A stretch of 64,000 nucleotides of DNA from Halobacteriovoraceae bacterium (GCA_020635115.1 JACKAK010000001.1:124001-188000); one strand, 5' to 3'. Shown: positions 52,513 through 62,364, counted from the first letter of the stretch. The notes: generated by a model from the letters alone, not told the origin. Numbers and translations: made by a program.

Positions 52513-53412
52513 TTACATTTTCCAGATCATTTCGCCAATGGCCCTCCGCAAATGATTTAGGCCCCCTCGATCGTACCAAAAATTTTTAGTAGCGTTGCTT
52601 AGAATAATACTTCCTCTATCTTTTTGACAATCTATCCATATTGAAGTTCCTGTAAAGCCTAAATGTCCAAAAGTCTCCAATGAGCAACCTTTACCGGCCA
52701 ATGTCTCTTCAGGTGAACTAATCGTATCCCAACCATAAATAAAACGTCCGTGTTTTTGCTCAAAAAAAGTTTTCATTTTCTGGTTGAGTTTAATCTTCTT
52801 GTTGGCCTGAATTAAAAAATCACATAGTGAAGAGATTGAAGAAAAAAGACCCGCATGTGAAATCTTCTGCTGCAAATAATAGGCATTATCATCATGAACT
52901 ACACCTTGGATAATTTTTCCTTTTCTCATCCCTGTTATAACACATTTCTCTTTTTGATCAGCATTTAACTCAGTCCAGTGAGTTACTTCTTTGTTCGAAT
53001 ATTTTTCAACAAAACTGTAAACAGAATGACCAATTTCTTCTTCAATTAAAATCTGTGCCAACAAAGAAGAATAATCTGAATAACTTGTAGGAGAACTTAT
53101 AAGCTTATAACCAAGAAGTTGTTCTCTCCAAGTCGTTTTAGAAAGTCTTCCCCCGATAGGAACACCCATTGTGTGATTAAGAAGTCCAAATATTTTTTTA
53201 TTTTTGATTTTATCCAAGTTTGAAATAACACTTAAAGAATTTGTTAATGGTTTTGTAAGACTGGCCAGATCATAAATCAGATAGGGACTAGAGTGCCACT
53301 GGCCCTTACTGTATTCAAAACATTTAGAAGTACCTTTTTTAAAATCAAGCACTCCAACAGCAATACTGTCAAAGTGCTGATTTTTCATTAGTTTTTCAAT
53401 CAGTTTTTTCAT
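52513..53412 (-). CDS. serine beta-lactamase-like hydrolase (class C/EstB type)
   Basis: About 299 residues from the ATG at 53412, which overlaps the ppdK stop as ATGA. The catalytic SxxK is Ser51-Lys54 (DLASLTK), the second motif is YSDYSS (Tyr111), and the third is HLGFTGTS (HxG type). GLLNHTMGVP is also typical. No signal peptide is visible. Relatives include DD-peptidases, esterases and beta-lactamases; context with mpl suggests a peptidoglycan-linked role, not tested. Confidence 0.8.
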   Translation of the reverse strand: MKKLIEKLMKNQHFDSIAVGVLDFKKGTSKCFEYSKGQWHSSPYLIYDLASLTKPLTNSLSVISNLDKIKNKKIFGLLNHTMGVPIGGRLSKTTWREQLLGYKLISSPTSYSDYSSLLAQILIEEEIGHSVYSFVEKYSNKEVTHWTELNADQKEKCVITGMRKGKIIQGVVHDDNAYYLQQKISHAGLFSSISSLCDFLIQANKKIKLNQKMKTFFEQKHGRFIYGWDTISSPEETLAGKGCSLETFGHLGFTGTSIWIDCQKDRGSIILSNATKNFWYDRGGLNHLRRAIGEMIWKM

Positions 53413-56072
53413 TGAAGATTTACTGCAGCTTGAGCTGCTGCAAGTCTCGCAATAGGTACCCTGTAAGGAGAGCAACTCACATAATCTAGGCCTGCCTTAT
53501 GACAAAACTCAATTGATTTTGGATCTCCCCCATGTTCTCCACAAATTCCAATATGCATATTAGGATTTGTTTTCTTACCTTCTTTGGTAGCATGTTCAAC
53601 CAAAAACCCTACTCCTTCAGTATCTATTGAAATAAATGGATCAACGGCCAATATCCCCTGATGTTCATACTCAGTCAAAAACTTACCAGCATCATCTCGA
53701 GATAGTCCAAAAGTTGTTTGAGTTAAATCATTCGTTCCAAAGGAGAAAAAGTCAGCATCTTTGGCGATTTCAGCAGCAGTAATGGCCGCTCTTGGGAGCT
53801 CTATCATAGTTCCAAGCTTGAAATTAACTTCTTTCTTTTTTTCCTTAAAGACTTCTTTAATTGTCTTCAATGAAACTTCTTTAAGTAAGATAAGCTCTTT
53901 ACCGATGGCCACTAAAGGAATCATAATTTCAGGTTTAACTTCTATACCTTGCCCACTGGCATCGATGGCCGCTTCCATAATTGCTCTCACTTGCATAGTG
54001 TAGATTTCTGGATAGGTAATACCTAATCTGCACCCTCTATGTCCAAGCATTGGATTAAATTCATGAAGTGCTGATTCTCGCCTATTTATTTCCTCAATTG
54101 ATACTTTCAAACCGTTTGCTAACTCTTGCTTTTCTTCAATAGTATGAGGCATAAACTCATGTAAAGGTGGATCAAGTAATCTAATATTAACAGGCCTTCC
54201 GTTCATGACTTTAAAAATTCCAAGAAAATCTTCTCTCTGAAAAGGAAGTAATTTTTCAATGGCCTTACATCTTCCTTCTTTATCCTTTGAAAAAATCATT
54301 TCTCTTACAGATAAAATTCGCTCGGCCTCAAAAAACATATGTTCAGTCCTACACAGTCCTATACCTTCTGCTCCAAATTTAATAGCTACCTCACTATCAT
54401 GAGGATTATCTGCATTTGTTCGGATTTTAAGTTTTCTAACTTCATCGGCCCAAGACATATACTTAGCAAAGTCAGGAGAAATTTCTGCATCTATCGTAGG
54501 AACGAGTCCATCTAAAACTTCTCCACTTGAACCGTCAATTGTGAGTAGATCCCCCTCTTTAAAAGTTCTACCATTAATCACAAGCGTCTTCTCATTTTGA
54601 TTGATAACGAGTTCAGTACATCCGGCCACACATGTTTTTCCCATTCCTCTGGCCACAACAGCTGCATGCGAAGTCATACCACCTCGCGCGGTTAGAATTC
54701 CCTCGGCCGCAACCATTCCCGCTATATCTTCAGGACTTGTTTCCTGCCTTACAAGTAAAACTTTCTTTCCACCTTCAGCAAAACTATGAGCTTGCTCTGA
54801 AGAAAAAACAATTTCACCTCCAGCTGCCCCTGGAGAGGCCGGTAGTCCTTTTGCTAAAACTTTCTTTGTTGCTTTAGGATCAAGCCTTGGATGCAGTAAT
54901 TGGTTCAAATCATCAGGTGCAATTCTAAGTAGGGCCTCATTCTTGGAGATAATTCCTTCCTCTACAAGGTCAGTTGCAATTTTAATGGCCGCAGCAGTTG
55001 TTCTTTTTCCATTTCTCGTCTGCAAAATAAAAAGTTTACTTTTTTCTATCGTAAACTCAATGTCTTGCATATCTTTGTAATGAGACTCAAGTTTCATGTA
55101 CAACTCTACTAATTCATCATACATTTTAGGTTGTACCTCACTTAACGTTTTTAAATTTTTGTTGGAGTCATTTTTAGACTCTTCATTAATTGGTGCAGGT
55201 GTTCTGATTCCAGCAACAACATCTTCCCCTTGAGCGTTCATGAGATATTCACCAAAAAATCTCTTATCCCCAGTTGAAGGATCCCTCGTGAAACAAACTC
55301 CTGTCCCTGAATCTTCACCCATATTTCCAAACACCATGCTTTGAACATTTACCGCTGTTCCCCAATTCCCTGGAATATTGTTAATTTCCCGATATTTGAT
55401 AGCTCTTGGATTATTCCATGATTTAAAAACTGCAGCAATCGCTTGCCAAAGTTGATCATAGGGATCAATAGGAAAGGACTTACCACTTTCTTCCAAAATT
55501 GTTCTACGATAAACTGCAACTAAATCTTGCCAGTCTTCAGCTGTTAGTTCCGTATCTTCTCTGGCCCCGCGCGCTTCCTTTAAATCTTCAAGTGAATGTT
55601 CAAGTACTGAAGTATTAAAACCCATCACTACGTTTGCATACATTTGTATGAATCTTCGATACGAGTCCCAAGCAAATCTTGGATTTCCAGTTAACTTGGC
55701 CACTCCGGCAACTGTCTCATCATTCATTCCTAGATTTAAAACTGTATCCATCATCCCCGGCATTGAGACCCGAGCACCTGATCGAACTGAGAACAAAAGT
55801 GGATTACTACTATCCCCAAATTTTTTACCAGTTTGTTTCTCAACTTCTTTAATCGCATCTAAAATTTGATTGCGGATTTCTTCAGATATTTTTTGATCAT
55901 TTTTTTCAAAATCAAGACAGGCCTCTGTACTGACAGTTAAACCAGGAGGAACTGGTAAACCCAAAGAGGACATCTCTGCAAGATTGGCCCCTTTTCCTCC
56001 TAAAATATTTTTCATTCCGCGATTGCCATCAGTGTTTTTAGCATTAAATCGATAAACCCACTTGTCACTCAT
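53409..56072 (-). CDS. ppdK: pyruvate, phosphate dikinase
   Basis: Interconverts pyruvate + ATP + Pi and phosphoenolpyruvate + AMP + PPi. About 887 residues from the ATG at 56072 (GAGG upstream). N-terminal ATP-grasp part with GGKGANLAEMSSLGLPVPPG, the swivelling domain with catalytic His in LTARGGMTSHAAVVARGMGK, and the TIM barrel with EGIGLCRTEHMFFE and GICGEHGGDP near the end. A glyS terminator sits just upstream, so its promoter must lie very close. Confidence 0.96.
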   Translation of the reverse strand: MSDKWVYRFNAKNTDGNRGMKNILGGKGANLAEMSSLGLPVPPGLTVSTEACLDFEKNDQKISEEIRNQILDAIKEVEKQTGKKFGDSSNPLLFSVRSGARVSMPGMMDTVLNLGMNDETVAGVAKLTGNPRFAWDSYRRFIQMYANVVMGFNTSVLEHSLEDLKEARGAREDTELTAEDWQDLVAVYRRTILEESGKSFPIDPYDQLWQAIAAVFKSWNNPRAIKYREINNIPGNWGTAVNVQSMVFGNMGEDSGTGVCFTRDPSTGDKRFFGEYLMNAQGEDVVAGIRTPAPINEESKNDSNKNLKTLSEVQPKMYDELVELYMKLESHYKDMQDIEFTIEKSKLFILQTRNGKRTTAAAIKIATDLVEEGIISKNEALLRIAPDDLNQLLHPRLDPKATKKVLAKGLPASPGAAGGEIVFSSEQAHSFAEGGKKVLLVRQETSPEDIAGMVAAEGILTARGGMTSHAAVVARGMGKTCVAGCTELVINQNEKTLVINGRTFKEGDLLTIDGSSGEVLDGLVPTIDAEISPDFAKYMSWADEVRKLKIRTNADNPHDSEVAIKFGAEGIGLCRTEHMFFEAERILSVREMIFSKDKEGRCKAIEKLLPFQREDFLGIFKVMNGRPVNIRLLDPPLHEFMPHTIEEKQELANGLKVSIEEINRRESALHEFNPMLGHRGCRLGITYPEIYTMQVRAIMEAAIDASGQGIEVKPEIMIPLVAIGKELILLKEVSLKTIKEVFKEKKKEVNFKLGTMIELPRAAITAAEIAKDADFFSFGTNDLTQTTFGLSRDDAGKFLTEYEHQGILAVDPFISIDTEGVGFLVEHATKEGKKTNPNMHIGICGEHGGDPKSIEFCHKAGLDYVSCSPYRVPIARLAAAQAAVNLQ

Positions 56073-56085
56073 ACAAACCTCTTTA

Positions 56086-56115
56086 TAAAAAAAAAGGCCC
56101 ACATACGTGGGCCTT
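56086..56115 (-). terminator. rho-independent terminator of glyS
   Basis: AAGGCCCAC (56094-56102) pairs with GTGGGCCTT (56107-56115) around four bases, followed on the minus strand by nine T (56095-56087). It ends 14 bases before the ppdK start codon. Confidence 0.92.
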
Positions 56116-56140
56116 ATATAGTAAACTATTTTGTCTATGA

Positions 56141-57454
56141 TTAGTTTAATTTGCGATTCAAATAGTTGACAAGCTCTGAGATAGAAACCCTTTCTTGGGA
56201 CATCGTATCCCTATCTCTTACTGTAACAGCATTATCTTCAAGCGTATCAAAATCAAAAGTTACGCAAAAAGGAGTTCCGATTTCATCTTGTCTTCTGTAA
56301 CGCTTACCAATCGTACCCGCCAGGTCATATTCTGCCCTAAAATGCTTTTGAATGTCATTGAATAATTTCTTAGCTTCGGTATCAAGTTTTTTGACCAATG
56401 GAAGGATTGCCACTTTTATAGGGGCCAACGCTGGGTGAAATTTCATCACAACTCTTTCTTTTTCTTTATCACCTTCATTTTCAAGTCTGTATGCATCGCA
56501 CATCAAAGCGAGAAGTGATCTATCACAACCTACAGAAGTTTCGATCACATAAGGTAAGTATTTTTCATTCGTTCCTTGATCTGTGTAGAGAAGATTTTTA
56601 CCAGAGAATTCTTGATGTTGCTTCAAGTCAAAATCAGTTCGTGAATGAATTCCTTCCATCTCTCCCCAGCCATGAGGAAATTCATATTCGATATCGACAG
56701 CAGCATCAGCGTAGTGGGCCAACTCATCTGGCCCATGAGGGGCCCAACGTAATTTTTCTGCTCGCATTCCATTATTTAAATGCCATTGCCATCTAGTTTC
56801 TCTCCAAAGTTCCATTGATTCTTTTTGTGACCCTGGTTTTACAAAATATTGCATCTCCATTTGTTCAAATTCTCTTGTTCTAAAAATAAAATTACCTGGA
56901 GTAATTTCATTTCTGAAGGCCTTGCCGATTTGTGCAATACCAAAAGGAATTTTTTTTCTTGAAGTAGTTTGAACGTTGAGAAAATTTACAAAGATACCTT
57001 GAGCAGTTTCTGGCCTTAGGTACACCATTGAAGAGGTATCTTCTACAGGGCCCATTTGGGTTTTAAACATAAGATTGAAATCTTTTGGTTCAGTAAATTG
57101 ATCTCTTGTTCCACAGACTGGACAAGCTTCATTTACGTTAATTTTATCTTCACGAAAACGAGACTTACAATTTTTGCAATCAACCATTGGATCATGAAAT
57201 CCATCCACATGTCCTGAAGCTTTCCAAACAGTTGGATGCATAAAAATTGAAGCATCAACACCAACTACATCTTCACGAAACGTCATTGACTCCCACCATC
57301 TACGTTTTAAGTTATTTTTAAGCTCTACCCCTAAAGGCCCATAGTCCCAACAAGAAGCTAGCCCTCCGTAAATTTCAGAAGATTGAAAAATAAAACCCCG
57401 TCTTTTTGACAAGGCCACTAGGTCGTTCATTGATTTAATACTGGCTTCAGACAC
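56141..57454 (-). CDS. glyS: glycyl-tRNA synthetase, homodimeric class II type
   Basis: Charges tRNA-Gly. The 437 residues start at a GTG with GGAG seven bases upstream. FQSSEIYGGLASCWDYGPLG, then ELKNNLKRRWWESM, are the class II motif 1 region; FNLMFKTQMGP and YLRPETAQGIFVNF form the glycine pocket; FRNEITPGNFIFRTREFEQM is motif 2; and ETSVGCDRSLLAL motif 3. A CKNCKSRF...CPVCG pair may bind zinc. It is the eukaryote/archaea-like alpha2 form, not the alpha2beta2 form. Confidence 0.95.
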   Translation of the reverse strand: MSEASIKSMNDLVALSKRRGFIFQSSEIYGGLASCWDYGPLGVELKNNLKRRWWESMTFREDVVGVDASIFMHPTVWKASGHVDGFHDPMVDCKNCKSRFREDKINVNEACPVCGTRDQFTEPKDFNLMFKTQMGPVEDTSSMVYLRPETAQGIFVNFLNVQTTSRKKIPFGIAQIGKAFRNEITPGNFIFRTREFEQMEMQYFVKPGSQKESMELWRETRWQWHLNNGMRAEKLRWAPHGPDELAHYADAAVDIEYEFPHGWGEMEGIHSRTDFDLKQHQEFSGKNLLYTDQGTNEKYLPYVIETSVGCDRSLLALMCDAYRLENEGDKEKERVVMKFHPALAPIKVAILPLVKKLDTEAKKLFNDIQKHFRAEYDLAGTIGKRYRRQDEIGTPFCVTFDFDTLEDNAVTVRDRDTMSQERVSISELVNYLNRKLN

Positions 57455-57582
57455 TGTATGCTCCGGTTTATTTTGCGACGTGTGACTTTATAAAATATTT
57501 TTAAAAGTGTCAGTAGTTTCTTGGACGAACAGTCTTTGAGAGATCATATAAAATAAATAGTATTTACCTTTACGGCCCAATT

Positions 57583-57942
57583 TTATTTTTGAACAGGACA
57601 AGAATAGGCAATACCTCGTATTTCACCTGAATCATTTTCTTCAACTTCAGATTCTGAGGAGATTTTATTAATATCTTTTGAAATGGTTGTCACATATTTC
57701 TTTTTCATTCCATCATTTGTAATAACAACTAGATTTGCTCCTATTTCATCAGCACTAATTCTAATCGTTTTACTTTTATAGTCATGGTTAAATCCATAAC
57801 CATGAACTTCTCCAATTTCTGTACAATTCATTGGAGCATCTGATTTGTACAGAACTCGGATTTTTTTCTGGGCCGGAGTTAGTACTAATTCTGCACACGA
57901 AGTAATGAAAAAAACTATTAAAAAAGAAACAAATATTTTCAT
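57583..57942 (-). CDS. lipoprotein resembling DUF4156
   Basis: 119 residues with a lipobox at FFITSC (Cys16). The mature part starts AELVLTPAQKKIRVLYKSDA, then CTEIGEVHGYGF, and ends with a second Cys (IAYSCPVQK). LTPAxxxIRVL...CxxIGxVxG fits the DUF4156 pattern of small outer-membrane lipoproteins, function unknown. It starts 15 bases after the barrel-like gene, so the two probably share a message. Confidence 0.68.
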   Translation of the reverse strand: MKIFVSFLIVFFITSCAELVLTPAQKKIRVLYKSDAPMNCTEIGEVHGYGFNHDYKSKTIRISADEIGANLVVITNDGMKKKYVTTISKDINKISSESEVEENDSGEIRGIAYSCPVQK

Positions 57943-57957
57943 AAACTACCAAATCCT

Positions 57958-59127
57958 CTAAAAAGTAATCGCTCCGTTTAGGTAAAGAAACCATGTGTTT
58001 CGGTTAGATTTTTCTGTAGCTGTTAATTGTGATACTGCACCACTTTGGATATTTTTTTGACTTGTAGTTGTTCCAACATCTGGAAGTAAATTAAACCCAG
58101 AACCCAATGTGACTTTTGAATCCGTTGTAGTCAAAAAAGAAAACTCTAGCCCCATTTTTGTTTCGAAATAAGATTCTTGCGTTTCTCCATTTGTATATTG
58201 CATTGTAGTAGCACCTGAATTGAGATCATACGTCGTCGTTTGTTCTGGCACTCCTTTGAAATCCATGTACAATTTGGCAGCGACAGTAGGTGTGAAAAAG
58301 AACTGGCCACTAAAACCAAAAGCAATAGATAAGTATGATTCGATTTCTTTTTCTAAATCTTTTCTTTTTGTCAAATCTGAGCTTGTTGAATCTCCTTCGA
58401 TTTCGGAAATTTTTGTCGTTGAATTAAAAATAGTATGAATATATGAACCGACTCTTAAATCTCCAAAATGTTTGTAAAGTTGTGCTCCAAAAACGAATTC
58501 GTGTGATCCACGAGAAGCATTTCCATCCGTACTATAAAATCGACTTAGGGCCTCGTATTGTACACCCCTCTGGGCATCTATGAGATTTGGGGAAAAAGAT
58601 AAAAGTAGATCTAAATCAAATAAACCATGTGTGTTTCTCATGAGTCGATAAAGTACTTCTATTCCAAAATTCTCTAACCCCCAGTTGTTAATGCTTTCTC
58701 CGTTATAAATTTCATCATTAGTATTATTGACAGTACCTGAAGTTTTAACTGTCCCATCACTTTTTGTCGCAGATGAAATTTCTTTTTTATTCTTAAGCGA
58801 GAGATTCATGAAAATTGATGTCTTTAAAAATGGCATAGGAGAAAAACTAAACCTACCATCAATATTTAATTTTGGATTTTTGTATTCAGTTTTTGGATTT
58901 TCACTGTTTTGATTTTTGATTGTGTATTCTTGATTTAAATATTTGGTTTCTATTTCAAAATAGAGTCGATTCATTGGTACAAAATAATTTAAATCTAAAA
59001 TATTTTGCTCCGCTTTTTTATTCTCACTAGTATCTTGCTTTGGATTACCTACTCTCAATTCTTTTTTGTTTTGTGCAAATAGTGAAATTGAAAATAAAAG
59101 AGTACTCAATACTAGAATTTTTTTCAT
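57958..59127 (-). CDS. probable outer-membrane beta-barrel protein
   Basis: Function unknown. The 389 residues have a signal peptide (MKKILVLSTLLFSISLFAQ), then alternating hydrophobic/polar strands (LYFEIETKYLNQEYTIK, GRFSFSPMPFLKTSIFMNLS, ESYFETKMGLEFSF), and end WFLYLNGAITF with the terminal aromatic residue favoured by barrel insertion. Two Thr/Ser/Lys-rich loops are likely extracellular. No specific family recognised. Confidence 0.65.
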   Translation of the reverse strand: MKKILVLSTLLFSISLFAQNKKELRVGNPKQDTSENKKAEQNILDLNYFVPMNRLYFEIETKYLNQEYTIKNQNSENPKTEYKNPKLNIDGRFSFSPMPFLKTSIFMNLSLKNKKEISSATKSDGTVKTSGTVNNTNDEIYNGESINNWGLENFGIEVLYRLMRNTHGLFDLDLLLSFSPNLIDAQRGVQYEALSRFYSTDGNASRGSHEFVFGAQLYKHFGDLRVGSYIHTIFNSTTKISEIEGDSTSSDLTKRKDLEKEIESYLSIAFGFSGQFFFTPTVAAKLYMDFKGVPEQTTTYDLNSGATTMQYTNGETQESYFETKMGLEFSFLTTTDSKVTLGSGFNLLPDVGTTTSQKNIQSGAVSQLTATEKSNRNTWFLYLNGAITF

Positions 59128-59210
59128 TCAGAAGGCCTTGTTAAAAATATATATTTATATTTTGCTGGAGTTTTTTACTTTATTCAAATAAAAAGCAAAA
59201 AAGTCTTCAA

Positions 59211-59238
59211 TGTTTTTTCTTTTAAGATAAAAAACATA
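59211..59238 (-). terminator. possible AT-only terminator after msbA-like gene
   Basis: ATGTTTTTT and AAAAAACAT form a nine-base stem around ten bases, directly after the stop of the ABC transporter. All-AT stems are weak, so termination is uncertain. Confidence 0.3.
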
Positions 59239-60948
59239 TCATTTGTCTAAGGTACTTAATTCATAAAGTTTAGAATATTCTTTTTTCTGAGCGATAAGAT
59301 ATTCGTGATTACCTTCTTCAACAAGTTCTCCATTTGAAAGAACGAGGATTTTATCAAAGTGTTGTATCGTGCTCAGTCTATGAGCAACTGCTATAACGGT
59401 TTTATGGCCAGCAATTTTTTCAAGTGCTTTTTGTACAAGCTTTTCTGATTCATTATCCAAGGCCGATGTCGCTTCATCAAATAAAAGTATATCCGTGTCT
59501 TGCAAAAATGCTCTGGCAATAGTGATTCTTTGAGATTGCCCACCAGATAATCTCATACCTCTATCTCCGACAATTGTTTCTTCTTTTTCAGGGAGCTCAT
59601 TTACAAACTCAGTTGCATAGGCCATATCTAGCGCTCTTTTCAATTGGTCTTTTGAAATATCCATTCCCAAACGTAGATTATTTTCTATCGTATCGTGAAA
59701 TAAAAAAATATCCTGACTGACAAGCCCAAAAAGATTTCTAAGTGATGATAGTTTGATATCTTTAATGTTCACCCCATCAATGAGAAGCTCTCCTTCTGTA
59801 ATGGGATAAAGTCCAAGTAAAAGATTTATCAAAGTTGATTTTCCCGAACCAGAAAGACCAACTAATGCCACTTTTTCACCTTTTTTTATAGTCGCAGAAA
59901 AATTTTTAACAACGTTGTACTCTCCGTAAGAAAAACTCAGATTTTTAAATTCGATAGATTCACTAAATTGTCCAATTTCTTTTTGTCCATTATCAATTTC
60001 ATCTTCAATCAAAAATAGTTCTCTCAATCTTTCACTGGCCGCACGGGCCTGATTGAGTTTTACATTGGCCTGAGAAAATTTTCGAATAGGGTCATTTATA
60101 AGGGCCAATCCTCCTAGAAAACTTACAAAGTCTCCAGTTGTCATCGCTCCCATTGTAACTCTAGTATGGGCCATATAAAGAACGATACAAACGCCAACCC
60201 CACTAATTACTTCGACTAATGGATGAGCTATTTCTTCTATTTTAGTTGTAAGCATTTGTGCGTTAAAAAACCTCAGTTCAGCATCCTTAAATCTACCTAA
60301 GATAAAATTTTGTAAATTGAAGGCCTTAAAAACTTTTTGACCATGAACACCTTCTCCCGTGAGGTGGGTAATGTTTGCAAGTTCATTTTGAACGTTTCTC
60401 TGATTATTTTTTACAATTTTGCCAGTTTTTTTGAAAGTTATTACAAATATCGGTGCCAAGAAAACAAGTACAAGAGTGAGCTGCCAATCTCGCATCAATA
60501 GGATAACAAAGAGAACAATTCCCGTAATTGGTTCTTTCACCATGTCGACCAGATTTCTAAAGCCTATGGCAAAGGTCATCGTATCATTGAGTACATTGGA
60601 GATAAGTTCTCCTTGTTTGCTTTTTGCATAATAGCTCATGGGGAGCTTCATTAATTTTCGGTAGATTCTTTGTCTTAGTTGACAGTGGGCCTCTGTACAA
60701 ATATAGCGCACCCAGTAATAATGAAAGAATCTGGCCGGAAAATTGATGAGAACGACTCCTAAAAGTAAGAAAATGACCTTTAGCATTTCTTCTGATGTAC
60801 CGGTTAGACCTTCATCGATAAAACGCTTTATAATTTCAACTTCGGCCCCTTTTACAGCTGCCAAGACGAAGGATAGTAAAATCGCTGAAAGTGCTTTCTT
60901 CCAATGAGGTGTAACATAAGGTAAAAGTTCTTTAAGTAGTTTGATCAT
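59239..60948 (-). CDS. msbA: MsbA-like lipid exporter ABC transporter (fused membrane and ATPase parts)
   Basis: Likely flips lipid A-core across the inner membrane. The 569 residues have six helices in the first 320 and an ATPase with Walker A GLSGSGKST, Q-loop VSQDIFLFHDTI, signature LSGGQSQRITIARA, Walker B ILLFDEATSALD and an H-loop VAHRLSTI. Length and layout suit MsbA, but multidrug half-transporters look alike; the divergent heptose phosphatase gene supports a lipopolysaccharide role. Confidence 0.8.
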   Translation of the reverse strand: MIKLLKELLPYVTPHWKKALSAILLSFVLAAVKGAEVEIIKRFIDEGLTGTSEEMLKVIFLLLGVVLINFPARFFHYYWVRYICTEAHCQLRQRIYRKLMKLPMSYYAKSKQGELISNVLNDTMTFAIGFRNLVDMVKEPITGIVLFVILLMRDWQLTLVLVFLAPIFVITFKKTGKIVKNNQRNVQNELANITHLTGEGVHGQKVFKAFNLQNFILGRFKDAELRFFNAQMLTTKIEEIAHPLVEVISGVGVCIVLYMAHTRVTMGAMTTGDFVSFLGGLALINDPIRKFSQANVKLNQARAASERLRELFLIEDEIDNGQKEIGQFSESIEFKNLSFSYGEYNVVKNFSATIKKGEKVALVGLSGSGKSTLINLLLGLYPITEGELLIDGVNIKDIKLSSLRNLFGLVSQDIFLFHDTIENNLRLGMDISKDQLKRALDMAYATEFVNELPEKEETIVGDRGMRLSGGQSQRITIARAFLQDTDILLFDEATSALDNESEKLVQKALEKIAGHKTVIAVAHRLSTIQHFDKILVLSNGELVEEGNHEYLIAQKKEYSKLYELSTLDK

Positions 60949-60986
60949 TTTTTGACTATAACGTTTTTGGTGGAGGACGTAAATTT

Positions 60987-61475
60987 ATGCGCAAGGCAAT
61001 ATTTTTAGATAGAGATGGTACAGTCATTGTGGATAAGCATTATCAATATTGCCCGAAAAGTATTGAGTATTTTAATGATACATTTAATTCACTTAAGGAG
61101 CTGCAAAAGAATGGATTTGATTTAGTCCTCATTACGAACCAATCTGGTATCGGAAGAGGCAAATTCACAGTTGATCAAATGCATGATTTACATAAACAAA
61201 TGAATCAAGATCTAGAAAGTCATGGCCTGGATCCGTTTTTAGATATTTTTTATTGCCCACATGCCCCTGAGGAAAATTGTGAATGTCGTAAACCCGGCCC
61301 AGTCATGATTTTAAGAGCATGTGAAAAATGGAATATCGACCCAACACAATCATACATGATTGGCGATAAGGATATTGATGTTGAGGCCGGGACTAAAGCA
61401 GGGGTAAAGTCTTTTAAAGTAGATTATAAAAAAAAAGAGACTCTTTCAAATATACTTTCAAAAATAATTTGTTAG
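60987..61475 (+). CDS. gmhB: D-glycero-beta-D-manno-heptose-1,7-bisphosphate 7-phosphatase
   Basis: HAD-type phosphatase in ADP-heptose synthesis for the lipopolysaccharide core. The 162 residues include FLDRDGTV (Asp8, Asp10), LITNQSGIGRG, a zinc site CPHAPEENCECRKP (Cys90, His92, Cys98, Cys100) and MIGDKDIDVEAG. The zinc loop separates GmhB from HisB-N in most cases. GGAGG lies upstream of the ATG. Divergent from the msbA-like gene. Confidence 0.9.
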   Translation: MRKAIFLDRDGTVIVDKHYQYCPKSIEYFNDTFNSLKELQKNGFDLVLITNQSGIGRGKFTVDQMHDLHKQMNQDLESHGLDPFLDIFYCPHAPEENCECRKPGPVMILRACEKWNIDPTQSYMIGDKDIDVEAGTKAGVKSFKVDYKKKETLSNILSKIIC

Positions 61476-61654
61476 GTTGGAGAAGTTATTTTCTCAAAAT
61501 ATACCTGATATCCATCTTCTAGATCAAAGTCATCAGAGAATAGATTAAGAAGAGCTTGAGCTCCGTATTGTGCACCCTCGATGGTTTTTTCATCACTGGC
61601 CTCAACTAGTTCAATTTTTTGTCCATTTTCATCTTCTATAAACAGTTTATACAT
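61472..61654 (-). CDS. small acidic protein of unknown function
   Basis: 60 residues, MYKLFIEDENGQKIELVEAS, with many Glu and Asp and no signal peptide. GGAG eight bases before the ATG supports translation. It ends four bases inside the stop of gmhB on the other strand and follows the lipoprotein gene closely, so it is probably co-transcribed with it. Confidence 0.6.
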   Translation of the reverse strand: MYKLFIEDENGQKIELVEASDEKTIEGAQYGAQALLNLFSDDFDLEDGYQVYFEKITSPT

Positions 61655-61663
61655 TTCAAACTC

Positions 61664-62272
61664 CTAAAATTTTTTTCTTCTTTGAAAGATTTTAACGCCA
61701 GAACTTTTACTTTTTGTTTTAAAAAAACTTCCTTTTTTTTGATTTTGTGTGGGAACTTCTTTCAAATTATTTACTGGAGTTGGAGAGTAAATTGGTGCAG
61801 CACTTTTTACTGAGATTTCATCACTTTTTTTGCTTAGCAATTTATCTGCAAGAACATTTCCGACTATACTTCCTGTGACAGCTCCGGCCGCTCCGGATAT
61901 GAAGGGCCCCCAGCTTCCGACTTCTTTTGTTTCGTTTGTCTTAGAATCAAACTGTTTGACAGCAATTTTAAATTCTTCAGAGATAAACGCCTTATATTTC
62001 CCATCAGAATATTCTATATATGCTTTTTCTCTACTTTCTTCATTAATTCTAGCTAATTCAAGTTTTTGGATTTCGTGAGGTACTTTCAAACAAGAGGGAG
62101 CTCCAATCAAAATTGCTTCATAACTTTGTTTATCTTTCATGAGAGTTAAGTTTTGAATTGAATACTTGCCTTCTTTAAGTTCACATATTAATTCTTTCTC
62201 AATTTGAGTGTTCATCTGTTTTTGACAAGAAATAAGTCCTATGACAAGAGAATAAAGGATAAAAGGCTTCAC
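61664..62272 (-). CDS. lipoprotein with glycine-rich membrane segment
   Basis: 202 residues. Lipobox LISC at residues 13-16. The middle has conserved-looking CELKEGKYSIQNL and PSCLKVPHEIQKLELARI. A Gly/Ala-rich stretch, PFISGAAGAVTGSIVGNVLA, resembles glycine-zipper segments. The C-terminus is very basic (Lys/Ser/Arg). Function unknown. Confidence 0.65.
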   Translation of the reverse strand: MKPFILYSLVIGLISCQKQMNTQIEKELICELKEGKYSIQNLTLMKDKQSYEAILIGAPSCLKVPHEIQKLELARINEESREKAYIEYSDGKYKAFISEEFKIAVKQFDSKTNETKEVGSWGPFISGAAGAVTGSIVGNVLADKLLSKKSDEISVKSAAPIYSPTPVNNLKEVPTQNQKKGSFFKTKSKSSGVKIFQRRKKF

Positions 62273-62364
62273 AAAAACTCCTTATTTTCAAATAGTTACG
62301 CCGCATTTTCATCTTACTTACTTAGTGTTGTCAATTACAAAAATAGTAGTGAATACTCAAAAAA

